Notes: generated by a model not told the origin, from the sequence alone. A stretch of DNA of 64,000 nt from Aselliscus stoliczkanus (GCA_033961575.1 CM066736.1:5551501-5615500), one strand, 5' to 3'. Shown: positions 1-13,552, numbered from the stretch's first letter. Numbers and translations: made by a program.

Positions 1-477
1 AGGCTCTGTCATCCTGGGAGGAGTGGGGGGTCAGAAAGAATCTGTCCACTGCTCGAGGAGGCAATTAGCTGATTCAAGGGACTGACAATGGGACATCAAG
101 GCCAGGCGCACACCTGGTACAGGTGGTGTAGCTGCCAGTAGCCCTCACCAATTTTAGTGACAAGGCTCCAACAGAACCGAGTCCTACACGTGGCATGAGT
201 GTCTCTGTCTGTGAGCTGTCTGGAACCTTCTCCTGCCTCCCCGCCCAGGCCTCTCAGCCTTGGGTCCTCTCCTCTGTGGATGGGGCAGCCCTCACGTGCT
301 GGTAGGACATGTTACAGCCACCTGGCACCCATTCTGGGCACCCGAGCACACTCAAAACCACCTAACCAAAACCACACACACCTCTACTCCCAAAACTGTG
401 CCTGCTCGGGTCCCACCTGTTCCCTGCTGGAGGAAAGCAGGGCCTCACTTTTATTATTATATATATTGTTATTATTA

Positions 478-605
478 TTATGACCATTTATAGTGTGCTC
501 TATCTGCTAAACACTGTACACACTTGCTCTACTCGTCCCATAACCTTGTGTGGCAGGAAGTGTCCCCTTTCCGATTTGACAGATAAAGAAACTGAAGCAT
601 GGGGA
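478..605 (-). repeat. MIR SINE fragment
   Basis: It matches the reverse complement of MIR: a TTTATAGTGTGCT start, then the ACAGATAAAGAAACTGAAGC core. It is old and diverged. Confidence 0.6.
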
Positions 606-849
606 GGTGAAGTCATCAAACCCTCCCCACTGAAATTTGGGTTGAAATTTGGAGCAGCCCCTCCCACCTCATTCCTGCCTCTTTTAGCCCAGAAAGAAGG
701 AAGTAAAGGCAGGTACCTAAGTCACAGCCCATCCACCGCCTACGTGCTGGAGGCAGGATGGACAATCCACAACCCCAGTCTTTCCCTACCTCCATTCTGA
801 ATAATCAGAAGGTGCCAGGAAGGCACAGAGGCGGTCCAAGAAACAGTCT

Positions 850-1090
850 CAGTGACAAAGCAACAATCATAATAGCCATTGTGTGCCGAGGCTTCGTGCC
901 AAGGGATTAATTTACATGCCCTCTCTCCTAGATATTGCCAACAGCCCTATGTAAGGGGGGCTACTATCTCCCCACTTTATAGATGGGGAAATCGGACGCC
1001 CAGAGAGGTAATACCACTAGTTCATGGTCACACAGCCAGATAATGGCAGAACCAGGACTAGACACAGGCTCTGACCCCAGCACCCGCCTT
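850..1090 (-). repeat. MIR SINE
   Basis: Reverse-complement MIR in order: ATAATAGCCATTGTGTGCCG, a TATAGATGGGGAAATCGGA core, then GGTCACACAGCCAGATAATG and the head remnant. Confidence 0.75.
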
Positions 1091-1841
1091 CTGCTATCCT
1101 GTCTCCCGTGAAAACTAAGAATCAATTCCACAGAGTACGCTGGGAACAGAAGCTGGACAAAAGTGCAAATGGCTAGCATCCTGTATAAGTGACCAAAGGC
1201 ACTTTCTACTCACAAGCCCTTGACTGGCTTCCTCGGCCTGGGCCCCAGCACATCAAGAAATCCACAGTTTGATTGTGTGAGGAGACAAAAAAAAAAAAGT
1301 ACTCGACTTGCAAATTACACAAGACACCTTTCAGGGCCGAAGTACCAGATCTGGGGTTGCGGCCACACGTGAATCAGGATGAGTGTTTGCAGTCGCAGAT
1401 GCTTCCCAGAGAGGTCACGGGCCCTGCAGGTTCTGGGCTCAACATAACCAGGTCGTCCCTTTGTCCTAGCTGAGTCCCTCGGCCCGAGTCCCCAGCTCAC
1501 CGTGCTTCAGTTGCATTCCTAGGTGTGGGCACTGAGGGGCTACCAGACAGGGGAAAGTGTTAAGAACCCGACCTCAGGCCTGCCATTCGGTCAGCAGCCA
1601 CCCAGCAAGAGACAGGCCCCCAAGCTCAGGTGTGAAGTCACTCAGCAAGCACCAGAGAGGAGAAGAGATTTCACAGACGTGTCGCGTGAGCTCAGAGTGT
1701 CTCATCAAGCTGGCAGCTTGGCCTGGGAAACACCACATGGGCTCAGAGGAGCAGCTGAGTTCCCACGGCCGCCCCCAAACGCAGCACCCAGAGCACACAG
1801 CCCCACCCCCCACGAGGATTTAAGATGTAGTTATTACCTTG

Positions 1842-1962
1842 CATCTGGGGTGGCAAACAAGTGGCCAACAGGCATGTTTGGTCTGGCCTGCACAGTGCTT
1901 TTGAAAATTGGAATCAATTGCCAAACTTTAAACAAGTCTGACAGTATAAAAATCCAGGTTCC
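1842..1962. mobile_element. hAT-like non-autonomous DNA transposon fragment
   Basis: The GGGTGGCAAACAAGTGGCCA start and the following 'TTTGGTCTGGCCTGCACAGTG' type text resemble mammalian hAT-derived repeats. A SINE abuts its right side. Confidence 0.4.
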
Positions 1963-2056
1963 GGGCCGGCCGAGTGGCGCATTGGTTGGGAGCTGGCTTG
2001 GGAAGCCAGCAGCCCCGGTTCGGATGCCACATATGAGGGCCAGTGACACTGCTCAT
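1963..2056 (+). mobile_element. tRNA-derived SINE, short head-only copy
   Basis: It begins GGGCCGGCCGAGTGGCGCAT, has the A-box-like GGTTGGGAGC and the B-box-like GGTTCGGATGCC, and stops after AGGGCCAGTGACACTG. The long 3' body seen in full-length copies is absent. Confidence 0.8.
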
Positions 2057-3090
2057 GACCTGACCACGAGGGGCCCCCCAGGCTCCCCAGAGGAGAACGG
2101 CACTCAGCAGATGGGGCCCTGCAGTTCCGTCAGATCCCCCAGCTCTCTCCACCTGTAGGCCCAGATTCGCGTGACCACCAGGCCCCACCCCGCCCTTGCC
2201 ATGAAGCTGCCCTGGGCGTGCCCTCAGCCCTCCTGCCTTGATGGTCCCCGGGAACCAGCCAGGCATCAGTATCTCGCTCTTCCCCATCAGACTTGGACTC
2301 CAAGACGAAACGAGATCCCAGCTGTAGGAACAGAGACACAAACACTCCTCCTAACACACTCTCCTGTGTAAGCCACAATCACCCATCCCAGGTTCTCCAG
2401 GCCAAGGCCAGTTCCCAATGTTCTCCCAGGACCAAGGGCGAGACCATCTTGGGGTCATCTGTCTCCCCCAAGGAGAGCTCTAAATCCCTTACTTTGTATT
2501 CACTTCCCAGGGCTAGTCCTTGACACCTCAGGAGGCCTGGCCAATGGCTGCCCTTCTCCTAACTAGGCCCAAGTGTGCTGGACCTGCCCAGTGCCTGGCA
2601 GCAGGGTACCCCCAGAGGTACTGAGGTGGGTTGCTAGGCACACACCTCCCCCACCCCCAGGGACAGGTGGGAAGTCCTCGGGAAGTCTCACTGAGGGACC
2701 TTTCAGACCAAAGGCCCAGGGGCCCCAACCCAAGCCCACTTCTCAGCGCAAGCCATTGCCTCTCACCAAATGGCCTCCCTCGCCTGCGGTTCCCCACTCA
2801 CATTGGACCGCCTAACCCTGTTTCCTAAAAAGGGGCCCACCATTTTGTCCTTCCTTCAGCCATCTTCTGGCTGCCGCACACTCACCAGCTTTCCCTGCTG
2901 GGACACCAGACAGAAAGGAGAGGAGGGGGACAGGGTGGCCACTGCAGGCTGCTGGCTCTTTCCAGGGGTAGGGAAAGGGTAGGGCTGGCAGAGGGTTGTC
3001 AGGGGTCCCTGGGGCTGGGGAGAAATACCACCCTCGGCCTCCAGGCTGAATGGCATGCCAGACACCTACTTTCTCCTCTGGGTACAATAT

Positions 3091-3292
3091 AGGATGCTGA
3101 ATTAAATTTGAATTCCAGGTAAACAACAAATCATTTTTTTTTTCAGTATAAATATCCCAAATATTGCATGGGACATACTTATATATTAAAAAAAAAAAAG
3201 CTATGTAAAAAAATTTTTTTTGCTATTTACCTGAAATTCAAATTTAACTTGGTGTTCTGTAATTTTATTTGCTAAATCTGGTCACCCAGCAA
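3091..3292. mobile_element. Palindromic MITE-like repeat
   Basis: The two halves are inverted copies. AAATTTGAATTCCAGGTAAA near 3106 pairs with TTTACCTGAAATTCAAATTT near 3227, and the centre (TCAGTATAAATATCCCAAAT to GGGACATACTTATAT) is self-complementary. A related half copy occurs at 52005-52135. This is a non-autonomous DNA-transposon-like structure; I do not name the family. Confidence 0.65.
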
Positions 3293-3539
3293 CCCAGCCA
3301 ACAGTGAACTGCATGGTTGGTGGCCACGCAGTTAATAAACAACCCAACGTCTAGAGGGCTGACTGGAAGACCCCTTCTAAAGGCACAGTGAAGGTGAGAT
3401 TTCGCTTCTCGAGGCTGGGGAAACCCAAGACATGAGGCAAAGGTTTTTTTGTTTGTTTGTTTGTTTGCTTAGAAGAGGCAGGAAAAAAGAGGGGGAAAAC
3501 ATCAGCAAAATGCAAGTTTCTACAGAGCCACCTTCCAAT

Positions 3540-3695
3540 GAAGAGAACATTTAATGAGCACTCCAGTGTGCAGGGGTAAGGGCTACCGGGGACATCAGCT
3601 TATTCTAGTGGGGGACACAGCGAGGAAGCCGCACAGGACCCCTTTGCTGCCATGGTCTGCCCAAGGTCACGGCAGGCAAGGAAGTGAACTGGAAG
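3540..3695 (-). repeat. MIR SINE fragment
   Basis: Diverged reverse-complement MIR with TTTAATGAGCACTCCAGTGT and, later, GCCCAAGGTCACGGCAGGCA. Confidence 0.55.
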
Positions 3696-5712
3696 CCCAG
3701 CCGTGAGATCCCAAAGCCTGAGGTCTTTGGAGGACTTGACAGGTTGTTTCCCAAAACACAAGGGAGGAGGAAGATCAGTTCTCCTCCCCTCCCCCAAACA
3801 CAGGCCGGGCCTGCAGTGGGCTCAGCAGCATCCATGGTCTCCAGTCTGCTCTGGGGCCCCCAGGGCGGAAAGCCCCGCGGTTCCATCTGCCCTCCCTGCA
3901 GAGCAGCTGGCAGGCCGGCCCTACAGGAGCAGCTGTCAGGGTGCAGGAGCCTCTCTCTGGCTGGCTGGGAACATGAGGCAGAAGGCCCCACCAGGCCTCC
4001 TGGAACAGAAAAAGGCAGCTTGCCCCCAGCCCCTTTCTCACCTCTAGGCGGGTGACAGAAGGGACTCAGCCCCACACACCAGTCCTTTCTTTGCAAAGGC
4101 GCTAAGACAGGGACAACTCCAGCCTTCCCTCTGGAAATCCCACAGGAGGGGGGGCTGTGGACTTGTTTTCCTGTGTGTGCGCGCGCGAGCGCGTGTGTTT
4201 TGGCCTGCAGCTGTTTCTGCCATTTTTAAATGGGTCCGGGCCCGCTCGGGGTGCAGGGAGCACCAGCGGAGCTCCCAAAGCACCGAAGACTTGGATTTCA
4301 ACTTTGGAAAGTCTCCCCTTCTCACGGTTCTGAAAATTCTTTGTCCCATTGGAGCCAAACCCAGCCCTCGGCCGGGCATCCGGCCATCCGCAGACAGCCC
4401 TTTCCATAGGAGGCCTGGGAGCACGTGGACTTTATTGATTTTCCTCTTGCCTTTTTTGTTGGGTTTGACTCAGAAAGGACAACTAACTTGTGACACGGCT
4501 AGACTGGATCCTCACCCCCTGTGGTTTTGAGAGACCAAGGCGTTACTCAAGAAATGACATCCCTAAACATAAACATAGCCCTCCACGGGGGTGGGGGTGG
4601 GGGGAGGGGAAGGGAGGGGGCTGCCCAGTTTTCAGGCTTTAAATAAAGGGTCAGGCCAAGCCGGCCGGCACTGACACTCAAGAACGTCTCGGCTGCTCCT
4701 CTCCCTCCCTGACCCTGGTGAAGTCGTGGGGAAAAAAAAAAAAAATAAAGTTGAAATCAAGGAGCTGGGAGTTTTCAACAAGTCTGCCCCAACCTGGCGA
4801 TGAACTGCGTCTCGGGCCTGGCCCTCGGGCGGCTCCGAGTCAGACCCCGCCGAGGCCGAGCAAACATTCTGTCCTATGAATTACAATAAGACCACGCTGG
4901 ACACTCGAGCCCGAGAACCACGCGCGGCCAACCCAGCGCCGGCCCCCCGCCCCCCGCCCGAGAACAAAAACAACGGCTCCCTCCGCGGAACAAACACGAG
5001 CTGCTGGTTCGGGAAAGGCAGATGCGGGCCCGGGACCGAAACGCCTCGGCTGGCCCGCGCCCCGCGCCCGGGGCCCGGGTGGAGCGGGCGCAGCGGGCGC
5101 ACGGGGGGCCCGGCGCCCCAGGCCCCGCGGCGCCCCTCCTCGCGCTCGCCCCCATCTTGCTTCCCCGCCAGCAGCCCTCGCTCCAGGCAGCCCAAAGCGC
5201 TAAATTTAAACCGCTCGCGCTCTGCAAACTCCGCAGACTCGAGGGCGCCGGGCCTGGGAGGCGGGGAGCGAGCCAGCTGGGGAGGGAGCGCGGGAGGGAG
5301 GCCCGGCGCGGGCCGGGGCGCGCGGGGAGGAGACGGGGACCGCGGCGGCCCGCTCGGCGCCGCACAATGGAGCTCGCAGCTCGCCCCTCCGCCGCCGGCC
5401 TCGCGGCCCCGGCGCGCGGGAAGCCGCTTTCATGTGACTTGCACAAAACGAAATGGCTTCTGGGGCCGGCCCGCGGAGCCCCCCTCCCGGGCGCCACGAT
5501 GGGGACCTCCGGGCGCCCCCGCCTCCGGGCCGCCGCCGCCGCCGCCGCCGTGCCAGGTGGGCGCCGGGCGCGAGCGCACCTGGGCAGCGGCCGCGGCCCC
5601 CGCCGGGCGCAGGTGACCCGACGCGCGCGCCCCCCGCCCTCTCCAAGTCCCGGGCCCGCGGGCGGCGCGTCTGTGGCCTGGGGGCCGGGCGGGCGCGCTG
5701 CGCCTCCGCTTA

Positions 5713-6005
<293 letters not shown>

Positions 6006-6969
6006 AGCCGGAGCCGCCGCGCGCCCGGGCCCAGTGCGCAAGCGCCGGGCGGCAGCTGCTCGGAGCAGGGGGAGCAGCGCCGCCGCAGCCGCCAGCAGTG
6101 CGGCCTCCGGGCGCCGCCTGGCTGCGCCGCGAGCCGCCCGCCCACCCCGGGGACGCGGCGAGGGCCGCCCGGCGACCCGGATCGAGCGCGCGGAGGGGGC
6201 GGGCGGGCGCGCGGACTCTCACCCGGAGGCCGCAGGTGCCGCGGGCTCCCCCGGGGAGGGCGGGCCGGCCGCGGAGGGAGCGCGTTCCTTGGGAGCCAGC
6301 CCGGCGGCCGGCCGGCCGGGGTTTACGGCAGCGGCTGCAGGAATGCAAGTTTCCTGCGGGGCCCTTGACTTCGCGGAGTTGAAGGCGACGATTCGGGATG
6401 CGACGGCTCTTGGAGCGAGTTGGGAAACACGGATCTCAGCGGCTCCTCTGCCCCGTGCAAACACCCGAGCTAGGACGCCGCTTCCCTTTCCTGAGTCCTT
6501 TGGAAAACTGAGGTGGGAGGAAAGGTGCCACTCGACCCGGCTTATTAAGTAGCTTTCGGCAGGGAAAGTTCAAGAGGGATCAGCATTTTAACTGGGGCGC
6601 TGCTTTGCCCCCTGGAGATCGTGGCCTTCGCCATACATACGGGGCCCCGTGCTGGGTTTGTCGGGGGGGGGGGAACCACGATTTAAATAAATGTAAGCCC
6701 CTTCTGACTTAGGTCCCAGTCTCAGAGTAGGTGCAGCGACCGCACAAACGACATTAGCCCAAGTATAAAATGGACTGGCCGGCCTACAAGGAGGACTCTT
6801 GACGTTGTTTCTTCCCCGTCCTGCCCCAGGAGAGCTCTGTGGAGGAACCCACAGTTATTAGGACAACTCAGGTGCTCCGTGTTTGTGTTCAGGTGCAGCT
6901 AAACAGATTTGACCAGAGCCAATTCACAACCAGATGGATGCTGGGGAAAGTGGGAGTGACCCTGCCAGC

Positions 6970-7085
6970 AAGCCTAGCATTGGAGATATACTAGCCCAGC
7001 ACCAGTCATTTTCCACGTGGGGAAACAGAGTCGCAGGGAAGGAAGTTCAAGGTCACAGCCATAGCTACTAGATCGCTGACTCCCA
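6970..7085 (-). repeat. MIR SINE fragment
   Basis: Reverse-complement MIR core: CACGTGGGGAAACAGAGTCG followed by TTCAAGGTCACAGCCATAGC. Confidence 0.5.
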
Positions 7086-7399
7086 ACTCACTCTAGACCC
7101 AGGCAGTTTGCCCCAAGGTTTTGGTTTGGGGTAGAGAAGCTATGAGGGTAATGGAGTGGGAGATTGCCCTGCAGGCCTTTTCTAGGCATGTCTTGTTACC
7201 ATGCTGAACCATGAGTTCCTAATGTGAAAAATGAAGGCACACTTAGAGAATCATTCTGAGGAGGACATGGGAAAATATGGAACAGCAGGCCCTAAAACAG
7301 AGGTCTCCTACTGTCGGCCCTCTGATGGGGTCAGGTTAGCAGACATGTGCTTGGGCCCACACAGAACTTTTAAAAATATATCTTTGAATTTAAAATAGG

Positions 7400-7825
7400 A
7401 AGATACATCAAAAATCCATGTACTGATTGATGAATGGATAAATGCATGTATCTATTAAACCGTTAGGAAGGAATGAAGTACTGACACTTGCCACAGCATA
7501 GATGAACTTTGAAAACATGCTAAGTGAAAGCCACTCACAAAAGGACATAATATGGTATGGTTCCACTTACATGAGATCTCTAGGCTAGGCAAACCCACAG
7601 AGACAGAAAACAGATTGGTGGTTGCCGGGGAAGGGGGGCTGTGAATGGGGAGTGACTGCTAATGGCTATGGGGTCTCCTTTTGGAGTGATGAAAAAGTTC
7701 CGGAACTAGACAGAGGTGATAGCTGCACAACATTTCGGAGATACCTAATGCCACTGACTTGTACACTTTAAAATGCTCACAATGGTTAATTTTATGTTAT
7801 CCACATTTTACCACAATGAAAAGAA
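7400..7825 (+). mobile_element. L1 retrotransposon 3' end
   Basis: The text follows the L1 3' untranslated region in order: GATGAATGGATAAATG, ATGCTAAGTGAAAGCCA, GGTGGTTGCCGGGGAAGG, a GACTTGTACACTTTAAAATG stretch, and TTACCACAATGAAAAG at the end. It is ancient and 5' truncated. Confidence 0.8.
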
Positions 7826-8890
7826 ATCCGAATATCCAGCAGACATCTACAGACTGGGCCCTCAGTACCACATGGCACCACTCAGCTGTAGCTGAGGAGT
7901 TCTGTACCCCCTCAGACAAAGCACTCCAGGTCACTAGTGTGTCACCCAGTTGCTTTACTCATTTGTGTTACCAGATGGCCCCTGAAGGAATTCGTGTTTC
8001 TGATCTCTGATTAAACTGGAAAGCTTTCTACAAATGTTCTTTATAAGTCTGTTCTTTATAAGTCTGGCTTTTTATGGTTTCCTGCCCACTGCAGAGATTT
8101 TAAAACTTCTTTCTTTCACCAAAGCACAGTTGTTTTATAGTCTGTGTCTGATCATTATAATATTTGAAGTATCTGAGGGTCTGTTTCTGTTAGTTCTTGC
8201 TCATGGTGTCCTATTTTCTTGTGATCTGCCTGGTTCTCTCAGACCATGCTGAACACTGTATATTAACATGTATTTATAGGGACAATTTGAGGCCGAGGAT
8301 GAAGTTACCTTCCTTGAGAGACGCTTTATATTTGCTCTGCCAGACTCCCGAGGGTACTGCTAGTTCAGAGCTTGTGGGTCCCTGGACCATCCAGGTGATG
8401 CCAATACAGGCTGCCCAATTGAGCCAGACTGGTTTGTTTACTGTACCCTGAGGGCAGGGTCAATGATGGGGCATCACCTGCTAACTTTGTGTTCACTGAC
8501 CTCACATTGATGATCTGAAATTAGCCACAGCGGTAGCATTTACACTATGGAAATCGGCAAATGCTACACATCAAGCCTCTTTCCCCAGTGCTGCCCAGAG
8601 CTGGTGGATAAACATTTACCAGCATATCACTGACGGGGTCCCAAATTGTTGTGGAGAACGTCTCCCCCAAAGTGTGAGCCTTATGGTGAGTGTCAAATAG
8701 ACTGGGGAGGCCTTGGAAAAGAAAGAAAAAGTTTTCTGTTAAACCAAACACTGCAATCTGTGTCTCAGGACTATAACCACAACTATAAAAACTGTCACCA
8801 GCTCAAGACACCAGGGGATTGGAAATTTGCATACCCATCCATGCAGCCATTGGCTTGCCTAAAAGTTGGACCACTTGGGGTCATATGGGA

Positions 8891-8891
8891 A

Positions 8892-8944
<53 letters not shown>
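8891..8944. repeat. Poly-A plus (TA)n microsatellite
   Basis: A run of A (about 8891-8900) is followed by about 22 uninterrupted TA units. Confidence 0.95.
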
Positions 8945-8948
<4 letters not shown>

Positions 8949-9324
8949 GCTTTGAGAAACGAACATGTTCCAAGGTGAGACAGTATAATCCAGACACTCT
9001 TTTAACAATGAATAATTAAACGCAGGCTGTGGGGTCATGAGCCAGTGACCTGGATGGAGCAAGGCTGGAATCTGTCCATAAACAGGCTTGGCGAATTCTC
9101 AGGTCAGAATCTCCAGGTTGCCCAAGTATCTGCAGCTTCACTCCCACGAGTGTAGTCACTGTGGCTGCCCAGCCTCTGAAAACCCTTCCTAGTTCTGGGT
9201 AGGACTCTGGGGGTGAAGCCACCCCATCCCACTACAGAAGCTCTCTTCACCCAAAGAGTTAGGTCCTGGGCCTGGGCCCAACTTAGCCAGTTGGTGGATG
9301 GTATCTAGCCAGTTGAATTTTAAA

Positions 9325-10497
9325 AATAATAATAGCTTTACTGAAATATAATTAAAATACCATAAAAATTTACTTTCAAAGTGGTTTTTAGTATATTCAC
9401 TGAGTTGTGAAAGCATCACCACAATCGATTTTAGAACATTTTGGTCATCCAAAAAAGAAACCTTCTACTTATTGGCAGTCACTCTTCCTCTCCCCTCCCC
9501 CAGCCCCTGGCAACCACAAATCTGCTTTCTGTCTCTATGCATTTGCCTATTCTGGACATTTCACATACAGGGCATCATACAATATGCATCTTTTTGTGTC
9601 TGGCTTTTTTTTTTTTTTAAGATTTTATTGGGGAATTGGGGGAGGGGAACAGCGTTAGGGAATCGGGGAAAGGGAACAGACAAGTTGCTGTCCTCTTTTT
9701 TTGTTCTTCAGTCTAGTTGTGGAGGATATCACTTCACTGGCCCATGTTGGTATTGTGATCATTACTGTCTTCCCGGCTGAGGCAGTCGGTCACCGGTCAT
9801 TGGACGGCAGCTCCCAGCAGCTCACACTGGCTCCTAGCCACTCTCAGTAACTCATGGCAGCTCCACTACAGCCTATGCTGTGGCCTGCAACTCTCTGGAG
9901 CCCAGCTCCAGGTTGAGCTGTTGTTCACCATCTAAGCTGTAGAGGGCGCAGCGTCACTGGCCCTCATGTGGGATTTGAACCGGGGCCCTGCTGCTCAGAG
10001 CTGGCATCCCAAGCCAACTCCTAACCAACGCACCACTTGGCCAGCCCTATGTGTGGTTTTTTTTGCTTAGCATATTTTCAAGGGTCATCCATGTTGTAAT
10101 GTGTATTAATACTTGACTCCTTGTTATGACTGAACAATATTTCATTGTATGGAGTTACCGTATTTTGTTCATTCATTCATTCATTCATTCTTTGACGCCT
10201 GGGTTGTTTCCACTTTTTGGCTAGTATGAATAATGTTGCTATGAACATTAGCATACAGGTTTTTATGCAGATGTGTGTCTTCATGTCTCTTAACAGTGTA
10301 CCTAGGAGTGGAATTGCTGGATCATATGGAACTGCCAGACTGTTTTCCAAGGTGGCTGCACCATTTTACATTTTCACCAGCAGTGAATGAGGGTTCCAAC
10401 ATCTTCACATCCTCCCCAGTACTTGTTATTGTCTATCTTTTTTACTTTAGCCATCCTAGTGGAGGTGAAGTGGTATCTCGTTGTGGCTTTCATTTTT
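9325..10497 (-). mobile_element. L1 3' end, interrupted by a SINE
   Basis: Antisense L1 3' region. The left part (TTACTGAAATATAATTAAAA to GGGCATCATACAATATGC) and right part (TTCATTGTATGGAGTTACCG to AGTGGTATCTCGTTG) flank the SINE at 9605-10047. Similar TGTGTNTGGCTTTTTT text on both sides is consistent with a target duplication. Confidence 0.8.
9605..10047 (-). mobile_element. Full-length bat SINE inside L1
   Basis: In plus-strand order it shows poly-T, the tail complement AAGATTTTATTGGGGAATTG, the middle body and the tRNA-like head, ending CCACTTGGCCAGCCC. It inserted into the older L1. Confidence 0.85.
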
Positions 10498-10502
10498 ATT
10501 TT

Positions 10503-10718
10503 TTTGTTTTTATTGGGTAACTGTTTTCTCTGGGACCCATCAGCACCAAGTCAAGTTGTTGTCCTTCAATCTAGTTGTGGAGGGTGCAGCTCAGCTACAA
10601 GTCCAGTTGCCATTTTCAATCTAGTTGAGGGGGCGCAGCCCACTATCCCATGCGGGACTGGAACTAGCAACCTTGTTAAGAGCACGTGCTCTAACCAACT
10701 GAGCCACCCGGCCGCCCT
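10503..10718 (-). mobile_element. Ves-type tRNA-derived SINE
   Basis: On the minus strand it reads GGGCGGCCGGGTGGCTCAGT, TTAACAAGGTTGCTAGTTCC, CCCGCATGGGATAGTGGGC, then an AACTAGATTG... body. This resembles the yinpterochiropteran Ves SINE. Confidence 0.75.
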
Positions 10719-13059
10719 GATTTTTTGAGGGACAATAGGGGCAGTGGAGCAATAACTTACAGCAGAAGTGGCCACTGGAGAGCCTACGAGGATTGAAGGC
10801 ACTGAGTGCCCAGTGGTGGCAGCACCACTGGCTTCCTGGGGGCCTTTGGTTCCTGCTAATTTCCAGAGTTTGCTTCTCCAGTCTCTCCACTGGTTCTGTG
10901 AGTTACCTGATAGTATTCAAATAAAGTCCCTTTCTACTTAAGCTAACCAGAGTCCCTTTCTGTTGCTACAAGTGGAAGATCATGATTGATACCATCTTCA
11001 AGCTACCCCTTAGTTATTATACTTCTGGAATGCCTCATCGCTTGTTGCAATCCTTCACTCCTCCCCAAACTATTGTGAGTCTCCCCACTGTGGTACCTTT
11101 CCCCAGACACCCCCTTCTGCCCATGACCAGGTCCTGATGCAAATTTAATCCACTTTTCCCCTTCACTTTAGTTGGGTTAATAACATCCTTCATTCAGTAC
11201 ACAAGGCCATCCATCCATAACATGACCGCTGCCTTCTCTGGCCACCGCCCCCAGCCACCTCTGAGATTGGTTAGAGTGCCTCATTTATGTCATTTCTCCT
11301 CTACCATCCCTGGTCTCCTCCTCCTTCCCCCCAACCATCTTCTCTGGATGCCCCTGTATCATATCACAAGATACTGTAATTGTTGACATGTTTCGCTACA
11401 GTGTGACCATCTTAAGGGCAACACCCATGCTTCGTGCCACATTGTATTTCGGCTTAGCACACTGTGTTGACACCAAAGTCACTATTAGGTAGTGGATCTG
11501 CAGGCCACAAGTTACTGCCACCTGTCATTCATCCTAGAAAAGTGGAAAAGGTAGAGGTGACCGACAAGACTCTGAGAAAGGGATAAGTGGCAAGCATTTG
11601 CTGAAGCATTACTGTATGCCAGGCTGCCTTCTGGTCATTGCCGGAGACTCAGGCGAGTGTGTAGTTAAACATGACCATGCGTGAAGGGACAACAGGATCA
11701 CTGAGAAAATTGTGGTCATGTTTTTTTAAAAAACCTTGAAATCCCTTTAAAACTCAGAAGGAAGAAGAGGTGCCAACTCAGGACTTTAGGTTTGTGGGGC
11801 TGACACCCACAGTGAGTGTTTCCACCCTGGGCGAGTGTCATGTGAACGAACACAGCCTCAGGGTTGGCTCCACATACGACTTCCATTTGGTCTTTCCTGC
11901 CGAGTGCCCACACAAAAGCATTCCTATTCGGACCCCAGATGAAGAACCATCAATGTCAGTGGCACTGAAGGAACGCCAGAGATCCTTCTAGACCCTGCAG
12001 ACCTCGTCTTGAGCCTACATCCCCCTCTGTGGTCTGACTGCACAGACCTTTGGTTCATTGAATACCTCCTGCTTAGATGCACACCATCCCCACTGTCTGG
12101 GATGGTTTCCCCCGTCTCTTTCCATGACTGGCTTTCAACTTCTCTGTGCTTCAGACCCGTGCTTCAAAATCCCATCCACTGCTCCCCTCACCAGAGCAGA
12201 CGTGCTGGCCGGCAGGCTCGTCACAGCACAATACTAAACTCATGCTCCTCCCAAAGAAAGCACCGCCCCCCACCACTTGCTTTAAAGAACACGAGACATA
12301 AAAATAAATACCATGTTTACATTGCTGGGCTTTGTGACTTCCAGTCAAGAAAATAAGAGAACAGGAGGGGTACAGGCAGAACACAGAGATCCAGTCCCTT
12401 TCAGTGGGGCGACTTTGGTGTTGAACTTGTCCATTGAACTTGTCCAGTGACTTCAAACTATCAAGAAAGGCAGTGCGGCCAGCAGTGGACAGCAACCTTC
12501 CTGGGCCGCATGCCTCTCACCTGGGCATGGATAAATACCCACGATTACATAGAAAGGCAAGAGGTCTTTCAGCAGCTCAGGAAAACATGAGCCGAAAGGC
12601 ACAGGGACCCTGCTAGTAACTGTCTCGTCAGGTCGGTCCCTACACTCATTGTTGCACTGCCACTGAAGAATGTTGCATCAGCCTGTTTTTGTTTTTCCTT
12701 TACGCTAAGCTAGCAGAAGGTTCTTATAAGACATCGGAGTAGGGTGGCAACTTGTAGATCCGCTGTGCTCTGTATCTATTTATTACGGTCCATTTTGAAG
12801 CAGCTGTCTGTAGGGAAATGCTGACCAAACCCCAGAAGAACACGCTCGGGATGCAAACACAGATGTCTAGACCATGGCCAAAGGAGCCGTCTGGATTGCC
12901 TCGAGATGTTCACAGCAGATAGCAAGTGAGGTGACCCAGGGGCAGCAGGCCCTGAGGCTCTAGGAGCACCTGCTTGGGTCCTGAGGCTTAGGGAGGGCCA
13001 TGGAAACAATTCAGGGTGACCGAGTTGGAAAGGTGGTACAGATTTCTTTTCTTTCTTTT

Positions 13060-13112
13060 TTCTATTAATTAATTAATTTATGTATGTATGTATGTATGTA
13101 TGTATGTATGTA
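13060..13112. repeat. (TTAA)n/(TATG)n microsatellite
   Basis: About four TTAA-like units run into about nine TATG units. They sit at the poly-T (tail) side of the adjacent antisense SINE, so they probably grew from its tail. Confidence 0.85.
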
Positions 13113-13211
13113 TTTTTTGAGGGCAGCATCACTGGCCCTCATATGTGGGACCGAACCAGGGCTGCTGGCCTCCCAAGCCAGCACTTAACCACCGTGCCAC
13201 TCGGCCGGCCC
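13113..13211 (-). mobile_element. Short head-only bat SINE
   Basis: It reads TTTTTTGAGGGCAGCATCAC to CACTCGGCCGGCCC, which is the reverse complement of the tRNA-like head plus the GTGACACTGCCCTC end and A-tail. Confidence 0.85.
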
Positions 13212-13515
13212 ACTTTTTTTTTTAAGTTTTGAACTAATGTTAGATCTACAGGAGGGTTGCAAAGGCAGAACCGAGAGTTCCTGTAGACCCGTCACCCAGC
13301 TTCCCTGGTGTGCACATCTAACCATGACAGTGGGTGAAGCTGAGAAACCGACTTCACGTCAATCTCGCGTCCACTCTCTCTTCCCGGAAGCCAGGATCCC
13401 ACTTTGCATTTCGTCACTGTGTCTCCTTTAGTCTCCTCCGATCTGTGACAGCTTCTCAGTCTTTTCTTGTGGGTCATGACCTTGACGTTTTTGAAGGGTA
13501 CCAGTCAGGCATTTT
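13212..13515 (-). mobile_element. L1 3' fragment
   Basis: Antisense L1-like text: TTTTGAACTAATGTTAGATC, AGAGTTCCTGTAGACCCGTC, GGGTCATGACCTTGACGTTT, GGGTACCAGTCAGGCATTTT. Confidence 0.65.
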
Positions 13516-13552
13516 GTACAGATTCACTGCATTTGTAAAAATCTGTTGGGAG

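Noticed and set aside
11700..12620. Possible processed pseudogene
   Set aside because: Several short ORFs on both strands, but none matches a protein I recognise, and there is no poly-A tail with a target duplication around it.
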